From: Adiantum capillus-veneris
Lineage: Eukaryota > Streptophyta > Polypodiopsida > Polypodiales > Pteridaceae
Assembly (NCBI GenBank): GCA_014529385.2
Contig: CM043962.1
Location: forward strand, 41,525,098-41,587,097
Direction: 5' to 3'
Length of the DNA: 62,000 bases
The notes beneath the pieces are model-generated. The model was given only the letters and a program-made list of their open reading frames with translations. It had not been told where the DNA came from and ran no database searches. Shown piece by piece: positions 21,885 through 34,149 of the stretch (the first letter of the stretch is position 1; every line of letters begins with the position of its first letter). The position numbers and the translations under genes were made by a program.

Positions 21885-22640
21885 GGACCACATGCAAGTG
21901 GTTTACAACTATTTGCTTTATGTAAAATGGTAGCCACAAGCAAGTGGTAAATAACCACTTGAAAGTGGTTCTGAACCACCTAATATGGACTTCTGAACCA
22001 CTTGCAATAGTTTTGAACCTTTTGCTAGTGGTTAAGATGGCTCTTTCTAGTGGTTTTGAACCACTTGCCAGTGGTTCAGAACCACTTCCAACGGTTAAGA
22101 TAGCCTTTAGCCTGTGGTTAAGATAACACTTGCTAGTGGTCCAGAACCACTTGTTAGTGATTTAGATAACACTTGTAGGTGGTTTTGAACCACTTGCAAG
22201 TGGTTAGGAACCACTTGCCAGTGGTAAAGATAGCACTTGCTAGTGGTTAAGATACCATTTGATAGTGGTTCAGAACCACTTGCTAGTGGTTTAGATAGCA
22301 CTTGCAGGTGGTTCTGAACCACTTGCCAATGGTTAGGAACCACTTGGTAGTGGTAAAGATAACACTCGTCTGTGGTTTAGATAGCACTTGCTAGTGGTTA
22401 TGATAGCACTTGATAGTGGTTCAGAACCACTTGCTAGTGGTTTAGATAGCACTTGTAGGTGGTCTATGAGACTGACACTAGGTATTCAACCAAGTGGTTC
22501 TAAAGCACTTGTAAAGGCCTTCTAGGTCCCTTGCTAGGTCTTCTCCTCCACTTGCAAGTGATTTGAAAGTGGTTTGGAAAAGGTTTTGGACCACTTGATA
22601 GTGGTTCAGTGAGCACTTGTAGGTGGTCAGTGATATCGAA
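21885..22640. repeat. Palindromic minisatellite (ACCACTTGC-N-AGTGGT units)
   Basis: About 750 bp of irregular units in which CCACTTG and CAAGTGG arms form dyads (for example AACCACTTGCCAGTGGTT), joined by GATAGCACTTG or AGATAACACTTG. Every unit is close to self-complementary, so long RNA or DNA hairpins are possible. The chromovirus inserted about 15 bp beyond its right edge. It is duplicated at 29715-30470. Confidence 0.8.
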
Positions 22641-22654
22641 ACTACGTATACAAG

Positions 22655-24247
22655 TGTCACATTTAATGGCCTAATAACTTATGTGTAGCGGAAATTAGCA
22701 TGAACATAGTGGGCATTTCATTAGAATAGATTCCTAATGAGAATTACAAGAGTGCTTGGGTGGAGAGAGCAACAAAAAGTATAACACCTAGTTAGATAGC
22801 AGCGACAATACTTTCAAAAGAGAGAGAAATTAAGCTATTGACAACAGTTGAGGACCGGATTTGCATGGAGCTGGTCCCCCCTCCAAAAGGCTTTGTATTA
22901 TGGTTTCTCCCATCAAGAGAGACATTGTACAATACAATTCTTTGTGTTCCTTCAAGACTAGCTAGTGCAATGAAAATGGAAGCTTCATGCACCAAGCAAA
23001 ACACTTAATCAAACACAACTTGAATTATCCTGTTCTCAGACCTAAGACCTCACACACCTTCGAAGATGGTGAGAGCTAGCAGGGTATGAGAGTAGATTGA
23101 GAGGAAGAAGGAGTATCTTACGAGAAAGATGTACATATCCTCACATAATCACTCATATTAGCATAGCTTAGCTTAGTAATTAGCGTGGTAGAGGAGATGA
23201 GCATGCATTGAAGCTTGGCTCTTGGTTGGATTTGCATCCACATGCCAAGAGAGTGTTGATGTAGGCTTCTATCTCACAAGCTTGGAGTAGGTGATGAGCT
23301 CTCCATTAAAGCTTGGGAGGAGATAGAGTATTCTTCCTTCACACATGGTCAAGTGTGAGTGTGTGTGTGTGTCAATGCCAAGCAAAAATCAGCCCCCTCT
23401 CTCTCTTCGGCGAGCCCTTGTTGCTAATTTTTTCTGGCTTTTGCCTCATTGGACCTCCCCAAGTCAAGCCAATGGGTATTAAGCAGCATAAGTGATAGCC
23501 TTCTGACATGTGTCCCCCTTTCCCCTTTTGTGAGAGCTTTAGGTAATTAAATAATTAAACTAAACTCTCATTGGACCCCTTTGCCTCCTGGCCAATAGAA
23601 ATCAGGCAAGCCATGGGGCTTTTGAATGCTCATTGGACCCTTTGGGAGACTTCCCAATAGTCTTCTAGGAGACTTAATTCTCATTGGTTTCTTTTATTAA
23701 ATGTTTTTTAAATTAATTAAACTACATTTACTCTAGCTTAATTCTCATTGGTCCACTTCAAGGGTCTTCCAATAGGAATTGGGCACACCTTGTGGGCATC
23801 TGGCCTAGGGAGCTGACATGTGTCCCTCATTCCCTTTGTGTAAAGGGAGCCTGTGTGTGTGTGTGTGTGGCTTTCTCTCTCATCCCCTACCTTTAGGGCT
23901 CGCCCCCTCCCATGTAGGGATGTGCAAAGACTTTTAAGGCACACACAAAGCATCCAATTTTCCCTAGGGTTGACCTTTGGACACAACCTTTGAATTTTGG
24001 AACCTTAGCATTTTGGAAGTCTTAATGGGTTGAACCTTAGGGTCTTTTTAGCCCATTGTTGCACATGGCTCTTTTGCAGATGGCCCCCGCTTTGGATCCC
24101 TATTTTCCCTCCTTTGGATCCCTACTGTGGTCGGTCTGCTAGCTTAACCAATATTCTAGCTTTTTCTCCAATGGCCTTCCCCACATTAAATGATCAGTTT
24201 AATATGAGAAAATCATTTAGGAGAATTAGATATTGATTATTATGACA
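22655..24247 (-). mobile_element. 3' LTR of minus-strand chromovirus (family 1)
   Basis: This is a 1593-bp LTR, the same length as the LTR at 35318. On the minus strand it starts TGTCATAAT at 24247 and ends at 22655 with TGTGACA, one base off the family's TGTTACA. The internal region abuts at 24248 with the polypurine tract AGAGAGAGGTAA (minus sense), identical to that before 42567. The 5 bp outside it (ACAAG, 22650-22654) is the target duplication also found around the solo LTR at 30485. It differs from that solo LTR at roughly 27 places by eye. Confidence 0.92.
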
Positions 24248-24367
24248 TTACCTCTCTCTTGAAATCATAGTCGTCCTCGCGTATGGTGTAGAGAGGATAA
24301 AGCATGTTCATGAGTCCTTTTCTTAGCGGGTAGAGGATCCCTATGTTACCCTACGACATCATTCCAT

Positions 24368-24494
24368 AATGGATGACTAGTCCATTTGGCGCGTGAGAGC
24401 TTGAGGCTGCCGCAAGCATGTCTGCACATTAGTCCTATCAATCTTCCATAGTAGAGTGACAAGCTCTACTTGGTGTTTGGGAGACGTCGTCTCC
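24368..24494 (-). promoter_or_regulatory. Three hairpins between pol and 3' LTR (minus element)
   Basis: Perfect stems: GGAGACG/CGTCTCC with one base between (24480-24494), AGTAGAG/CTCTACT with a 7-nt loop (24450-24470) and AATGGA/TCCATT with a 7-nt loop (24368-24386). In element sense the loops are CTTGTCA and CTAGTCA. All three recur at 42321-42446 in the plus-strand element. They would lie in the 3' untranslated part of the genomic RNA. A role in RNA stability, packaging or priming is inference. Confidence 0.5.
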
Positions 24495-24541
24495 GCAAAC
24501 TTGATCTAAGCATGTTCATTTTTAACATTTTGTACATTTGC

Positions 24542-27500
24542 TTACTCTTGGGAAGCATTGTAAGCATTGACAAGGTTTAGGTTATCCTTTAATTGTATGC
24601 CTTGCATCCATCTAGCATTTTCAAAAGGATAATTCTTAAACTTAATAAGATATCGTCGGATAGTCTTATCGCCTCTTAGTACCTTGTCTTCATGTCGGAG
24701 AATGGACTCGGGCTGCAGCACCTCTTCTTGGTCCTCGATCTCCGGTGGGTCTTCAATAGTTGGTTCTTGAGGTGGCTCTCCTTTGTAAGGCTTTAATAGG
24801 CTCACATGAAAAGCATTGTGTATGAGCCAATGATTGGGCAACTTAAGTTGATAGGCCATCTCTTTGACTGGCCTAAGAATCTGGAAGGGACCATAGTACC
24901 TTTTTGCTAGTTTAGCATAGTACTTTTGGTGGCCCGTAGGATTCTTGCCCGTCGTGTGCCTTAATCGAGCCTTGGGAAACTTTAACAAGACCCAATCGTT
25001 TTCTTTAAAGGCTTGGGCTCTTCTGTGCTTGTCAGCAGCAGCCTTTTGCCTTTGCTGTGAGATAGAGATAGCATCCTTAATGTTTTGGAAAGATTCTTGT
25101 AGGTCTCGGCTATACTCATCTGCAGCGAAGATCTTTCCATGTACCTTAAGTAGCAAGGGACTTTTTGATCTTCCCTCAATTACCTCAAAAGGTGCTTTTC
25201 CTGTGGAAGTATATACAGTGTTATTGTAAACATACTCTACTAAGGGTAAGTACTTCTCCCATTGGGATCTTTGATCTACTTCCGTTACATAGGCTTTTAG
25301 TAGATCGAGAATGGTTAGGTTAGCTATTTCACTTTGGCCATCAGTTTGTGGATGATAGGCCGAAGAGAAGTTTAGCCTTGTTCCTAAATTCTCAAAGAGA
25401 CCCTTCTAGAAATTACTGGTCATTCTAGGATCTCTATCCGACACTATGGAAATTGGCAAGCCATGGTATTTGAAAATTTGTGAAATGAAGAGGGTTGCCA
25501 TTTGATGGGCTTTGATAGTCTTTTTGACAGGTATAAAATGAGCTTGTTTACTGAACCTGTCTACTATCGTCCATATTCCCGTATTCCCATGGATAGACTT
25601 AGGCAATCCAGAGATAAAATCCATGGATATGCTCTCCCATGGTGAATTAGGGATTGACAAGGGTTGAAGCAATCCAGGTTGCTTCCCTCTATCAAATTTT
25701 GTCTTTTGACATACCACACATTTGGAAACATACTCTTGTATGTTCACTTTCATGGTAGGCCAATAGAAATATGTTTCAATTCCCTTTAAGGTAGACTGAA
25801 TCCCGTTATGCCCCGTATATGGGGGAGCATGAGATTCATACATTACTTTCTCACGTAGTGAGTTAGTAACGCATAGTCTATTGCCATAGAGAAGATAACC
25901 ATCTTGTAAAGTAAATGGTTCTTCTTTCTTCCCTAATGCAAGGGCTGAAATCACATCTCTAAAATCGGGATCAATAGCATACTCATCTATCATTAAAGAT
26001 AGATCATTGTGAGCTGCTATGGAAACCGCATTCACTCTCGGTCGTCTTGAGAGTGCATCGGCTACTTGATTATGCTTGCCAGCAATGTGAAAGGAAATTT
26101 GCCCACCTCATTTGTTTGTCGGAGAGCTTGGTCTGTGTCATGAAGTACTTAAGAATTTGGTGATCCGTTCGCAGAATGAAAGGAGTCCCCAATAAATAGT
26201 GCTTCCATGAGTCTAAGGCATGTAGAACTGCAAGGAGTTCCTTTTCGTATATGCCTAGAGCTTGCTCAACAGGGTCGAGCCTTCGGCTCTCATAGCCTAT
26301 GGCATGCCCTTCTTGGAGCAAAAAAGCTACAAGGCAATCACCACAAGCATCGCATTGGACCTCAAATGGTTTTGAGAGATCCGGTAGTGTAAGCACAGGT
26401 TGAGAGATAAGCTTTTCTTTAAGATTTTTGAAAGCATTGTTCTCCTTAGCAGACCATGTATACCTAACGCTTTTCTTTGTTAGGTCATGTAATGGTCCAG
26501 CAATTTGTGAGAACTTTTCTATGAAGCGTCTATAGTATGCACACATACCTATGAAGCTTCTTAGTTCATGAAGATTCCTTGGTTTAGGCCATCCTTTTAT
26601 TACCTCTAACTTGGGTGGATCCATTTGGATGCCATCTTGAGAGATAATGTGACCTAAATACTGAATCTCTTGCAAGAAAAATTCACTTTTCTTTCGATTA
26701 ACATAAAGTTTATTCTCTCTTAAAACTTGAAATATTACCTGGAGGTGTTGCTTGTGTTCCTCCAATGAATTAGAGTAGATGATAATATCATCAAAGAACA
26801 CTCCAGTGAAGGTTCGATGAGGCCTGAACAGCTTCTCCATCAAGCGGTTGAATGTGGCTGGTGCATTGGTCAAGCCAAAAGGCATGACAATGTATTCGTA
26901 AAGACCAAATGTAGTACGAAATGCGGTCTTTACAATGTCTTGATCAACTATCCTTATTTGATGATAGCCACTTTTTAGGTCAATCCTACTGAAGTAGGTC
27001 GATCCTTGTAGCTTATCAAATAGGTCTTCTACCCGTGGAAGGCGAAACCTATTCTTGATAGTGATCCTATTTAGTGCTCTATAGTCGACACACATACGAT
27101 ATGTGCCGTCTTTCTTTTGCACTAATAGCACAGGTGAGCAAAATGGAGATGAGCTAGGCCTAACCATGCCCTTCTCAACTAACTCATGCACTTGCCGCAT
27201 AATCTCCTCTTGTTGAGCTTGAGAAACTCTATAAGGAGGTTTATTAGGCGGTGAACTTCCTGGAAGAAGTTCAATTGCATGGTCATCATTACCTCGTTTA
27301 GGAGGTAGCTCACAAGGGATGTCGTCAATAAAAACATCTTGAAACCCCTTGAGAAAATTGGATAACTCTAATTCCTTTTGGTTGCTTTTATTTTCTTTTG
27401 CTAAAGCATTCAGTTCATTTTGAGAATCTTTAACAAAAATCATGTACACGGAAATAGAGCTCTTTATTGACTTGTTGAAAGCTGGTGTATGTACAATGGG

Positions 27501-28162
27501 GATGGTGTTACCCATCTCCTTAGCATCTATATACATGTCTTTTTCCCTGAACTTAAAGGAGATTCTCCTTTCAGGAAATTTAACATCGGCAGCCCGACCG
27601 TCAAACCATGGTGCCCCTAGGATTACATCCTCATGCTTGAGAGGAGAGATAAAGAAGTCCTCTTTGTCCACATAGCCTTGGACATGAAGCCTCAATTTCC
27701 AGATTAAGGGAGTGACTGAAGCTTCTTGCCCCTTGAAGGCACTGTCTGCGGGTAGGACATCTCCCATCTCGTAGGATTGTATTTCTAGCTTGGTGGCCAA
27801 CTCTATAGATATAAAATTGTGAGTAGAACCAGGGTCAAAGAGAATAAAAGCATCATGTTCTCTTACCTTTCCCCAAGCATGGCATAGAGGAGATCCTTTG
27901 TGGTGAGTTTGGTGAGTCTCCTCCTCTTGGATTTCAACCAAGGAAGCTCTAAGAGGATCTTGGCGGTTGTTCTTTTGGGGACAAGCGCGGTACGCATGCC
28001 CTTGTTCGTCGCACTTGAAACACCGGTTATCCTTATGAGAACGCTCAAGCTCTTCAGGAGAGAGTTTATTCTTACCTTTGTAAACTCCCTTCTCTTTAGC
28101 TTTGTTGGAGTTGCCCTTAGGAGACTTTTGGACATTGTCCTTCCCCTTAGGCTCATTGGAAG
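24542..28162 (-). pseudogene. Chromovirus gag (C-terminal end) and pol, two breaks
   Basis: From 28162 leftward: Lys-rich end of gag with an intact CCHC knuckle (CFKCDEQGHAYRAC), then in the same frame the protease (FDPGSTHNF), RT (CVDYRALNRITIKN, MPFGLTNAP, catalytic FFDDI), and RNase H (CDACG, YEKELLAV, RTDHQ). In the open frame 27941-26070 (623 residues) protease is at about 30-120, RT 240-480 and RNase H 525-620. A deletion of about 23 nt near 26075 shifts the frame. The integrase frame (26035-24542) keeps the HHCC finger and the D,D,E residues (MDFISG, SDRDP, TDGQSE) but has one TAG at 25406-25408 in place of a Trp codon. A chromodomain-like end (RRYLIKFKNYPFENARW) marks a chromovirus. 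The 5' part of gag and the 5' LTR are missing; the break is at 28162/28163. Gag and pol are in one frame here. Confidence 0.92.
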
Positions 28163-28192
28163 AGCCTTGGGGTCCTCCGCTCTATCCAGCAG
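28163..28192 (-). other. Rearrangement junction with 25-bp inverted templated insert
   Basis: Bases 28163-28187 are the exact reverse complement of 20282-20306. They are followed by five filler bases (AGCAG) and then by the second copy of the host flank, homologous from 20363. Left of 28163 is chromovirus gag. The source of the inverted segment lies 57-81 bp from the point where the duplicated flank starts. Confidence 0.85.
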
Positions 28193-28560
28193 GGTCTTAA
28201 ATGACAACCAGGAAGGTAATGAAGTGCATATATGTAGTGTTTGATTTTTGCTCGAGCAGATTTAGGTTTTTCCCCCTAAACCTTATTGTGATCCCAGAGG
28301 ATAAAGTGGAGGACGCAGAGGATGTGGAGACATTACTAGTAATTGCAGATACCCTGAGGAATAAATGCAAGCAGCAGCAAGATGAAGGAGTGCATCATCC
28401 AAATCCAAAGAAAAGTACTAATCAAGACCCCCCCAAAACCTGCACACATCGAAAACTTTAAGTTCCATGTGCTTTTTGTGCTATTTACTTATTTTGAATA
28501 TAAGATAAATTTTTTGTCTCATGGTGTCAATCTTCAGTACAATTTATTGGGTGTGGTTTT

Positions 28561-29293
28561 TTGGGCACTGTAGTAAAAATACAAGTGATTGATAATGTTG
28601 GGCACCAACATTGTGCTCAAGAAGACCTGAGGCACTTTGATCGGGAGACACCCCTAGTAACTCAGTTTCGTGTCCCTCACCTTTCGGAGGATAATAGGAC
28701 TGCCTTGATCATTAATATTAATGATCTGCTTATTGTCACTCACGACAAGAGAGAGCCTAACGTGGACATGCTGCACTTTTGAAAGGTAAAGCAGGACAAC
28801 AATATGAACCAATATGTGCACCATTTTGCAGAGTGGTTTGTTCTTGGGGATATCAAGATTGTTGAAGTGTACGTCAGGAGCACAAGCCCTTACCGAGACT
28901 TAGAAAAGAGGTTAGAATTGTGCTTGCCTCAGGCCCGCAGGTGCTTGAATGGGTGGATTGAGAAGGAGGCATGCATTAGAAGCTCATGGATTGACGAGCA
29001 AGGGGAACATATACTCTTTCTAGTCTTGGGTACTTTTTGGAACGAGTTTCCACAATTCAGCAAAATGATAACACCCTCCTACTAGATGACAACTATCCAA
29101 GGTGCTTCTTGAACAACAAAGACTTCTATGTTATCTTGCCTTCTCTAGAGGACCAAACGAAAGACCAATGGGAGAGGTTTATGCATCATGAAGTTTTGCC
29201 ATTTGTCTATGAGTGGAAGAAAACACATAATTGATCGGAGTTGATCACTGCTTGTAAGCTAGATCCTAGCAGAAGAGGGTGGAAGACTCTTTG
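28561..29293 (+). pseudogene. Unrecognised coding remnant, copy 2
   Basis: Same protein as copy 1 at 20731. The first TGA (28780-28782) is shared, but the second stop of copy 1 is a Cys codon here, so 28804-29085 is open for 93 codons (NQYVHHFAEWFVLGDIK ... GTFWNEFPQFSKM). The shared stop therefore predates the duplication and the other arose later in copy 1, unless it was polymorphic. Confidence 0.45.
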
Positions 29294-29714
29294 AAAAGCT
29301 GAATCTGTGACGGAAAAATTATCAAGCGGAAAAGGCAAAGTGCTGCCTCCACCACCTCCACAAACACGTTATAAAAACCCGCCTTCAGATCTCCGGTCTC
29401 AACAGAAATCTTAAGAGTTGTGTACTTGTGATCATTTATGTAAATACCCATAACGAGTTTGATAGTGTAACTCATGATGAGGAATTCTTTTTGTAAAATG
29501 GGGAAAAATCGACATTGTATTGCGGAATTCAATAACGATTTCTAATGTAGAAACATGATTTGCTATTCAATCGACCATTTTGTTGTGTGCCTTGCAAGAT
29601 GTCTTATTATAAGTTGATTTTGAATTGTTTTAACAGTTTTTCTTAGGGCTTTTGTAGAAGATAAATATGAGCGGTTAGTGGGCAGAAGTGCAAGCTATAC
29701 CACTTGTGAACTAT

Positions 29715-30470
29715 GGACCACATGCAAGTGGTTTACAACTATTTGCTTTATGTAAAATGGTAGCCACAAGCAAGTGGTAAATAACCACTTGAAAGTGGTT
29801 CTGAACCACCTAATATGGACTTCTGGACCACTTGCAATAGTTTTGAACCTTTTGCTAGTGGTTAAGATGGCAATTTCTAGTGGTTTTGAACCACTTGCCA
29901 GTGGTTCAGAACCACTTCCAACGGTTAAGATAGCCTTTAGCCTGAGGTTAAGATAACACTTGCTAGTGGTCCAGAACCACTTGTTAGTGGTTTAGATAAC
30001 ACTTGTAGGTGGTTTTGAACCACTTGCCAGTGGTTAGGAACCACTTGCCAGTGGTAAAGATAGCACTTGCTAGTGGTTAAGATACCATTTGATAGTGGTT
30101 CAGAACCACTTGCTAGTGGTTTAGATAGCACTTGCAGGTGGTTCTGAACCACTTGCCAATGGTTAGGAACCACTTGGTAGTGGTAAAGATAACACTCGTC
30201 TGTGGTTTAGATAGCACTTGCTAGTGGTTAAGATAGCACTTGATAGTGGTTCAGAACCACTTGCTAGTGGTTTAGATAGCACTTGTAGGTGGTCTATGAG
30301 ACTGACACTAGGTATTCAACCAAGTGGTTCTAAAGCACTTGTAAAGGCCTTCTAGGTCCCTTGCTAGGTCTTCTCCTCCACTTGCAAGTGATTTGAAAGT
30401 GGTTTGGAAAAGGTTTTGGACCACTTGATAGTGGTTCAGTGAGCACTTCTAGGTGGTCAGTGATATCGAA
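29715..30470. repeat. Palindromic minisatellite, copy 2
   Basis: Near-identical to 21885-22640 with the same number and order of units, which shows that the array has not expanded or contracted since the duplication. Confidence 0.8.
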
Positions 30471-30484
30471 ACTACGTATACAAG

Positions 30485-31684
30485 TGTAACATTTAATGGC
30501 CTAATAACTTATGTGTAGCAGAAATTAGCATGAACATAGTGGGCATTTCATTAGAATAGATTCCTAATGAGAATTACAAGAGTGCTTGGGTGGAGAGAGC
30601 AACAAAAAGTATAACACCTAGTTAGATAGCATCGACAATACTTTCAAAAGAGAGAGAAATTAATCTATTGACAACAGTTGAGGACCGGATTTGCATGGAG
30701 CCGGTCCCCCCTCCAAAAGGCTTTGTATTATGGTTTCTCCCATCAAGAGAGACATTGTACAATACAATTCTTTGTGTTCCTTCAAGAATAGCTAGTGCAA
30801 TGAAGATGGAAGCTTCATGCACCAAGAAAAACACTTAATCAAACACAACTTGAATTATCCCCGTTCTCAGACCCAAGACCTCACACACCTTCGAAGATGG
30901 TGAGAGCTAGCAGGGTATGAGAGTAGATTGAGAGGAAGAAGGAGTATCTTACGAGAAAGATGTACATATCCTCACATAATCACTCATATTAGCATAGCTT
31001 AGCTTAGTAATTAGCTTGGTAGAGGAGATGAGCATGCATTGAAGCTTGGCTCTTGGTTGGATTTGCATCCACATGCCAAGAGAGTGTTGATGTAGGCTTC
31101 TATCTCACAAGCTTGGAGTAGGTGATGAGATCTCCATTAAAGCTTGGGAGGAGATAGAGTATTCTTCCTTCACACATGGTCAAGTGTGAGTGTGTGTGTG
31201 TGTGTCAATGCCAAGCAAAAATCAGCCCCCTCTCTCTCTGTTGGGCGAGCCCTTGTTGCTAATTTGTTCTGGCTTTTGCCTCATTGGACCTCCCCAAGTC
31301 AAGCCAATGGGTATTAAGCAGCATAAGTGATAGCCTTCTGACATGTGTCCCCCTTTCCCCTTTTGTGAGAGCTTTAGGTAATTAAATAATTAAACTAAAC
31401 TCTCATTGGACCCCTTTGCCTCCTGGCCAATAGAAATCAGGCAAGCCATGGGGCTTCTGAATGCTCATTGGACCCTTTGGGAGACTGCCCAATAGTCTTC
31501 TAGGAGACTTAATTCTCATTGGTTTCTTTTATTAAATGTTTTTTAAATTAATTAAACTACATTTACTCTAGCTTAATTCTCATTGGTCCACTTCAAGGGT
31601 CTTCCAATAGGAATTGGGCACACCTTGTGGGCATCTGGCCTAGGGAGCTGACATGTGTCCCTCATTCCCTTTGTGTAAAGGGAG

Positions 31685-31721
<37 letters not shown>

Positions 31722-32098
31722 ATTTCTCTCTCATCCCCTACCTTTAGGGTTCGCCCCCTCCCATGTAGGGATGTGCAAAGACTTTTAAGGCACACACAAA
31801 GCATCCAATTTTCCCTAGGGTTGACCTTTGGACACAACCTTTGAATTTTGGAACCTTAGCATTTTGGAAGTCTTAATGGGCTGAACCTTAGGGTCTTTTT
31901 AGCCCATTGTTGCACATGGATCTTTTGCAGATGCCCCCCCCTTTGGATCCCTATTTTCCCTCCTTTGGATCCCTACTGTGGCCGGTTTGCTAGCTTAACC
32001 AATATTCTAGCTTTTTCTCCCCTGGCCTTCCCCACATTAAATGATCAGTTTAATATGAGAAAATCATTTAGGAGAATTAGATATTGATTATTATGACA
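30485..32098 (-). mobile_element. Solo LTR of family 1 with perfect 5-bp target duplication
   Basis: A 1614-bp LTR with complete ends (TGTAACA on the left and TGACA on the right, plus strand), flanked by ACAAG at 30480-30484 and ACAAG at 32099-32103. No internal region or polypurine tract adjoins, so it is a solo LTR formed by LTR-LTR recombination. It is longer than the 22655 copy mainly through a longer TG run (about 31686-31718). Confidence 0.95.
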
Positions 32099-32662
32099 AC
32101 AAGGGTGTCTTGACAACTTTTGGGTGGCCTAAATGGCTATTAATTTTTGTAAAATCTGGTTGAAGTTAGTTTAGAGCACTTGCAAGTGGATGGCAAGTTG
32201 TAAGATACATGTACTTGAAAGAATAAAAAAGTGTCAGAAACGCTTTAGCTTTTGAAAAAGGAACATAAGTTTTTGAGGAACAGATACAAGAAAGTGGTAC
32301 CCAATTATAATTTATGAGGTCAATGTGTTTTAAATCGGCTTGCTATGAGAGGGCATGCTATTGCAGATGTGCTCATACATGGTATCACTCAAAGTGTAGA
32401 CATTGAAGCGGTCCGGGGCGGGCAACAAGAAGAGCAACCTCTAGACACCCTTCAAGGCTCCCGTGCTGCTCAATGGGGCTGGGGCACAACACAACACAAA
32501 CCAAAACAACAAACCCCTAGCCAAATCCCAACTACATAAGGGGCACCACCTAGTTTAAGAGCGAACTAGGACGCAAAAGAGGAGAATCGTTAGAGCAACC
32601 CACAAACAAGCAAGGAATTTACACTAACCCTAACACCAATGGAACACTCTCACACACTAAGA

Positions 32663-32765
<103 letters not shown>

Positions 32766-34149
32766 TGGTGCTCGGGCTGCTTTGAAGTGTATCGTTAATG
32801 ATCAAGCCAACATAAATATATATATGTAAGAAAGAGAGAGAAGGGGGAAGAGGGTGCTTGTTGCACTAATGCCTTCTTACAAATCTGTCATGACCAATCA
32901 AAGTGAGATTAATATTTGTTCAATATAGCCTGAGTAAATTACACCACAACTCATCACAAGAAAAAAGCCACCCCAATCACTGTCTTAAGGCCAGGGGAGT
33001 CCTCTCCACCCTGTCGCCCTCTTACAGCATGTGGGATTTATGGCTAAATTGATAACAATACCCGGAGACAAGCTATCAAGAACTTAAATAAAACACCAAG
33101 ACACTTACACATCATTATTGTCCATGACTTCACGTTGGAAGGGAGACAAGGTATCCATGCTTAGTCTAAATTCACCCTCCTTGATTCAGCAAATGTTGGG
33201 CTTACTCTAGTAGGAGAAATGATAGATTTCCTACTCTCAATTTAATGATCACTCTCTCTTACAATGGCATAGAGTTCCCTTGCTAATCACCCCTAATACA
33301 ACACATACATATGCCTAATGCCAATGAGATTCCACTCAAGAGCTCCTTCTCAAGAGGTTGAGCTTGGCTTCTCAAGCTATAGCATAGTGCTCTTTCTTCT
33401 TCCCCCCTTTTTGTGCTAGCTACACCCTCCTTTTATAGCAATTTTGAAGGCTAGGGTTACTCCTCTAACCATGGTTGGGTTAGATTTTTAGCAATTTATC
33501 TAATTTCTTTTGCTTGGAATTATCAAGAAGTTGGTGGGGAAAGAGAGAGGAGAGAAATGGAGGTGATAGGACTTTTCATAGTGGGTTAGTGTTAGTAGAG
33601 TTAGTATTAATTTACAAATGGAATTGGATATTTACAATGGGAGTATCCATGTAGGATACAAATAAGGAAGAAAAAATCTTAAGAGGTAAGAAAAGGTGGA
33701 TTTCTTACAAGGTTGATGCTCCAAGTGTCTTGAGTAGGGCCAATTTTGACGCTTGTTGACGGTCCACTAGCTTTGACGGTACATTTTTTCTCCACTCTTG
33801 ACCTTCCTTGAGAGACAAGGTAATTGAAGCTGAGTAATCAACCACCATGATGCCGTCTTTTAAGAGAAGAGGCTGAATTTTGTGGTTTTTTTGATAGATA
33901 TGGGTAATTTGGAGGAGGAAAAATGAGACTAGGTGGTCAATTTTGGAATGGAATTGTGTGTGGGAGGTATGAGTTCACCATGGTTTCTCTTATTCTTCAA
34001 GGTTGAGGAGAAGGTGAGTAGGGTGCAGAGAGGAGTGGTGAGAGAGGTGGGGATGATGAGTGGAGAAGTGTGTGTGAAAGAGGAAAATGATAAAGTGGAA
34101 GAGAGAGTGTGGCTGCATAGCATGGGAAAATTGGGGTCCACTAATAAAA

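Larger units (their letters stand above)
28193..30484 (+). repeat. Second copy of host flank 20363-22654
   Basis: The copies are collinear at a constant offset of 7830 bp, with no indel seen and about 21 substitutions by eye in 2292 bp (about 0.9%). The copy carries the predicted intron, the coding remnant and the palindromic minisatellite, and leads into a family 1 LTR at the same target site. Together with 22655-28162 it forms a tandem duplication of the locus. Confidence 0.93.

Noticed and set aside
27863-28207. A 114-codon minus frame at the junction
   Set aside because: Out of frame with gag-pol and crosses the rearrangement point.
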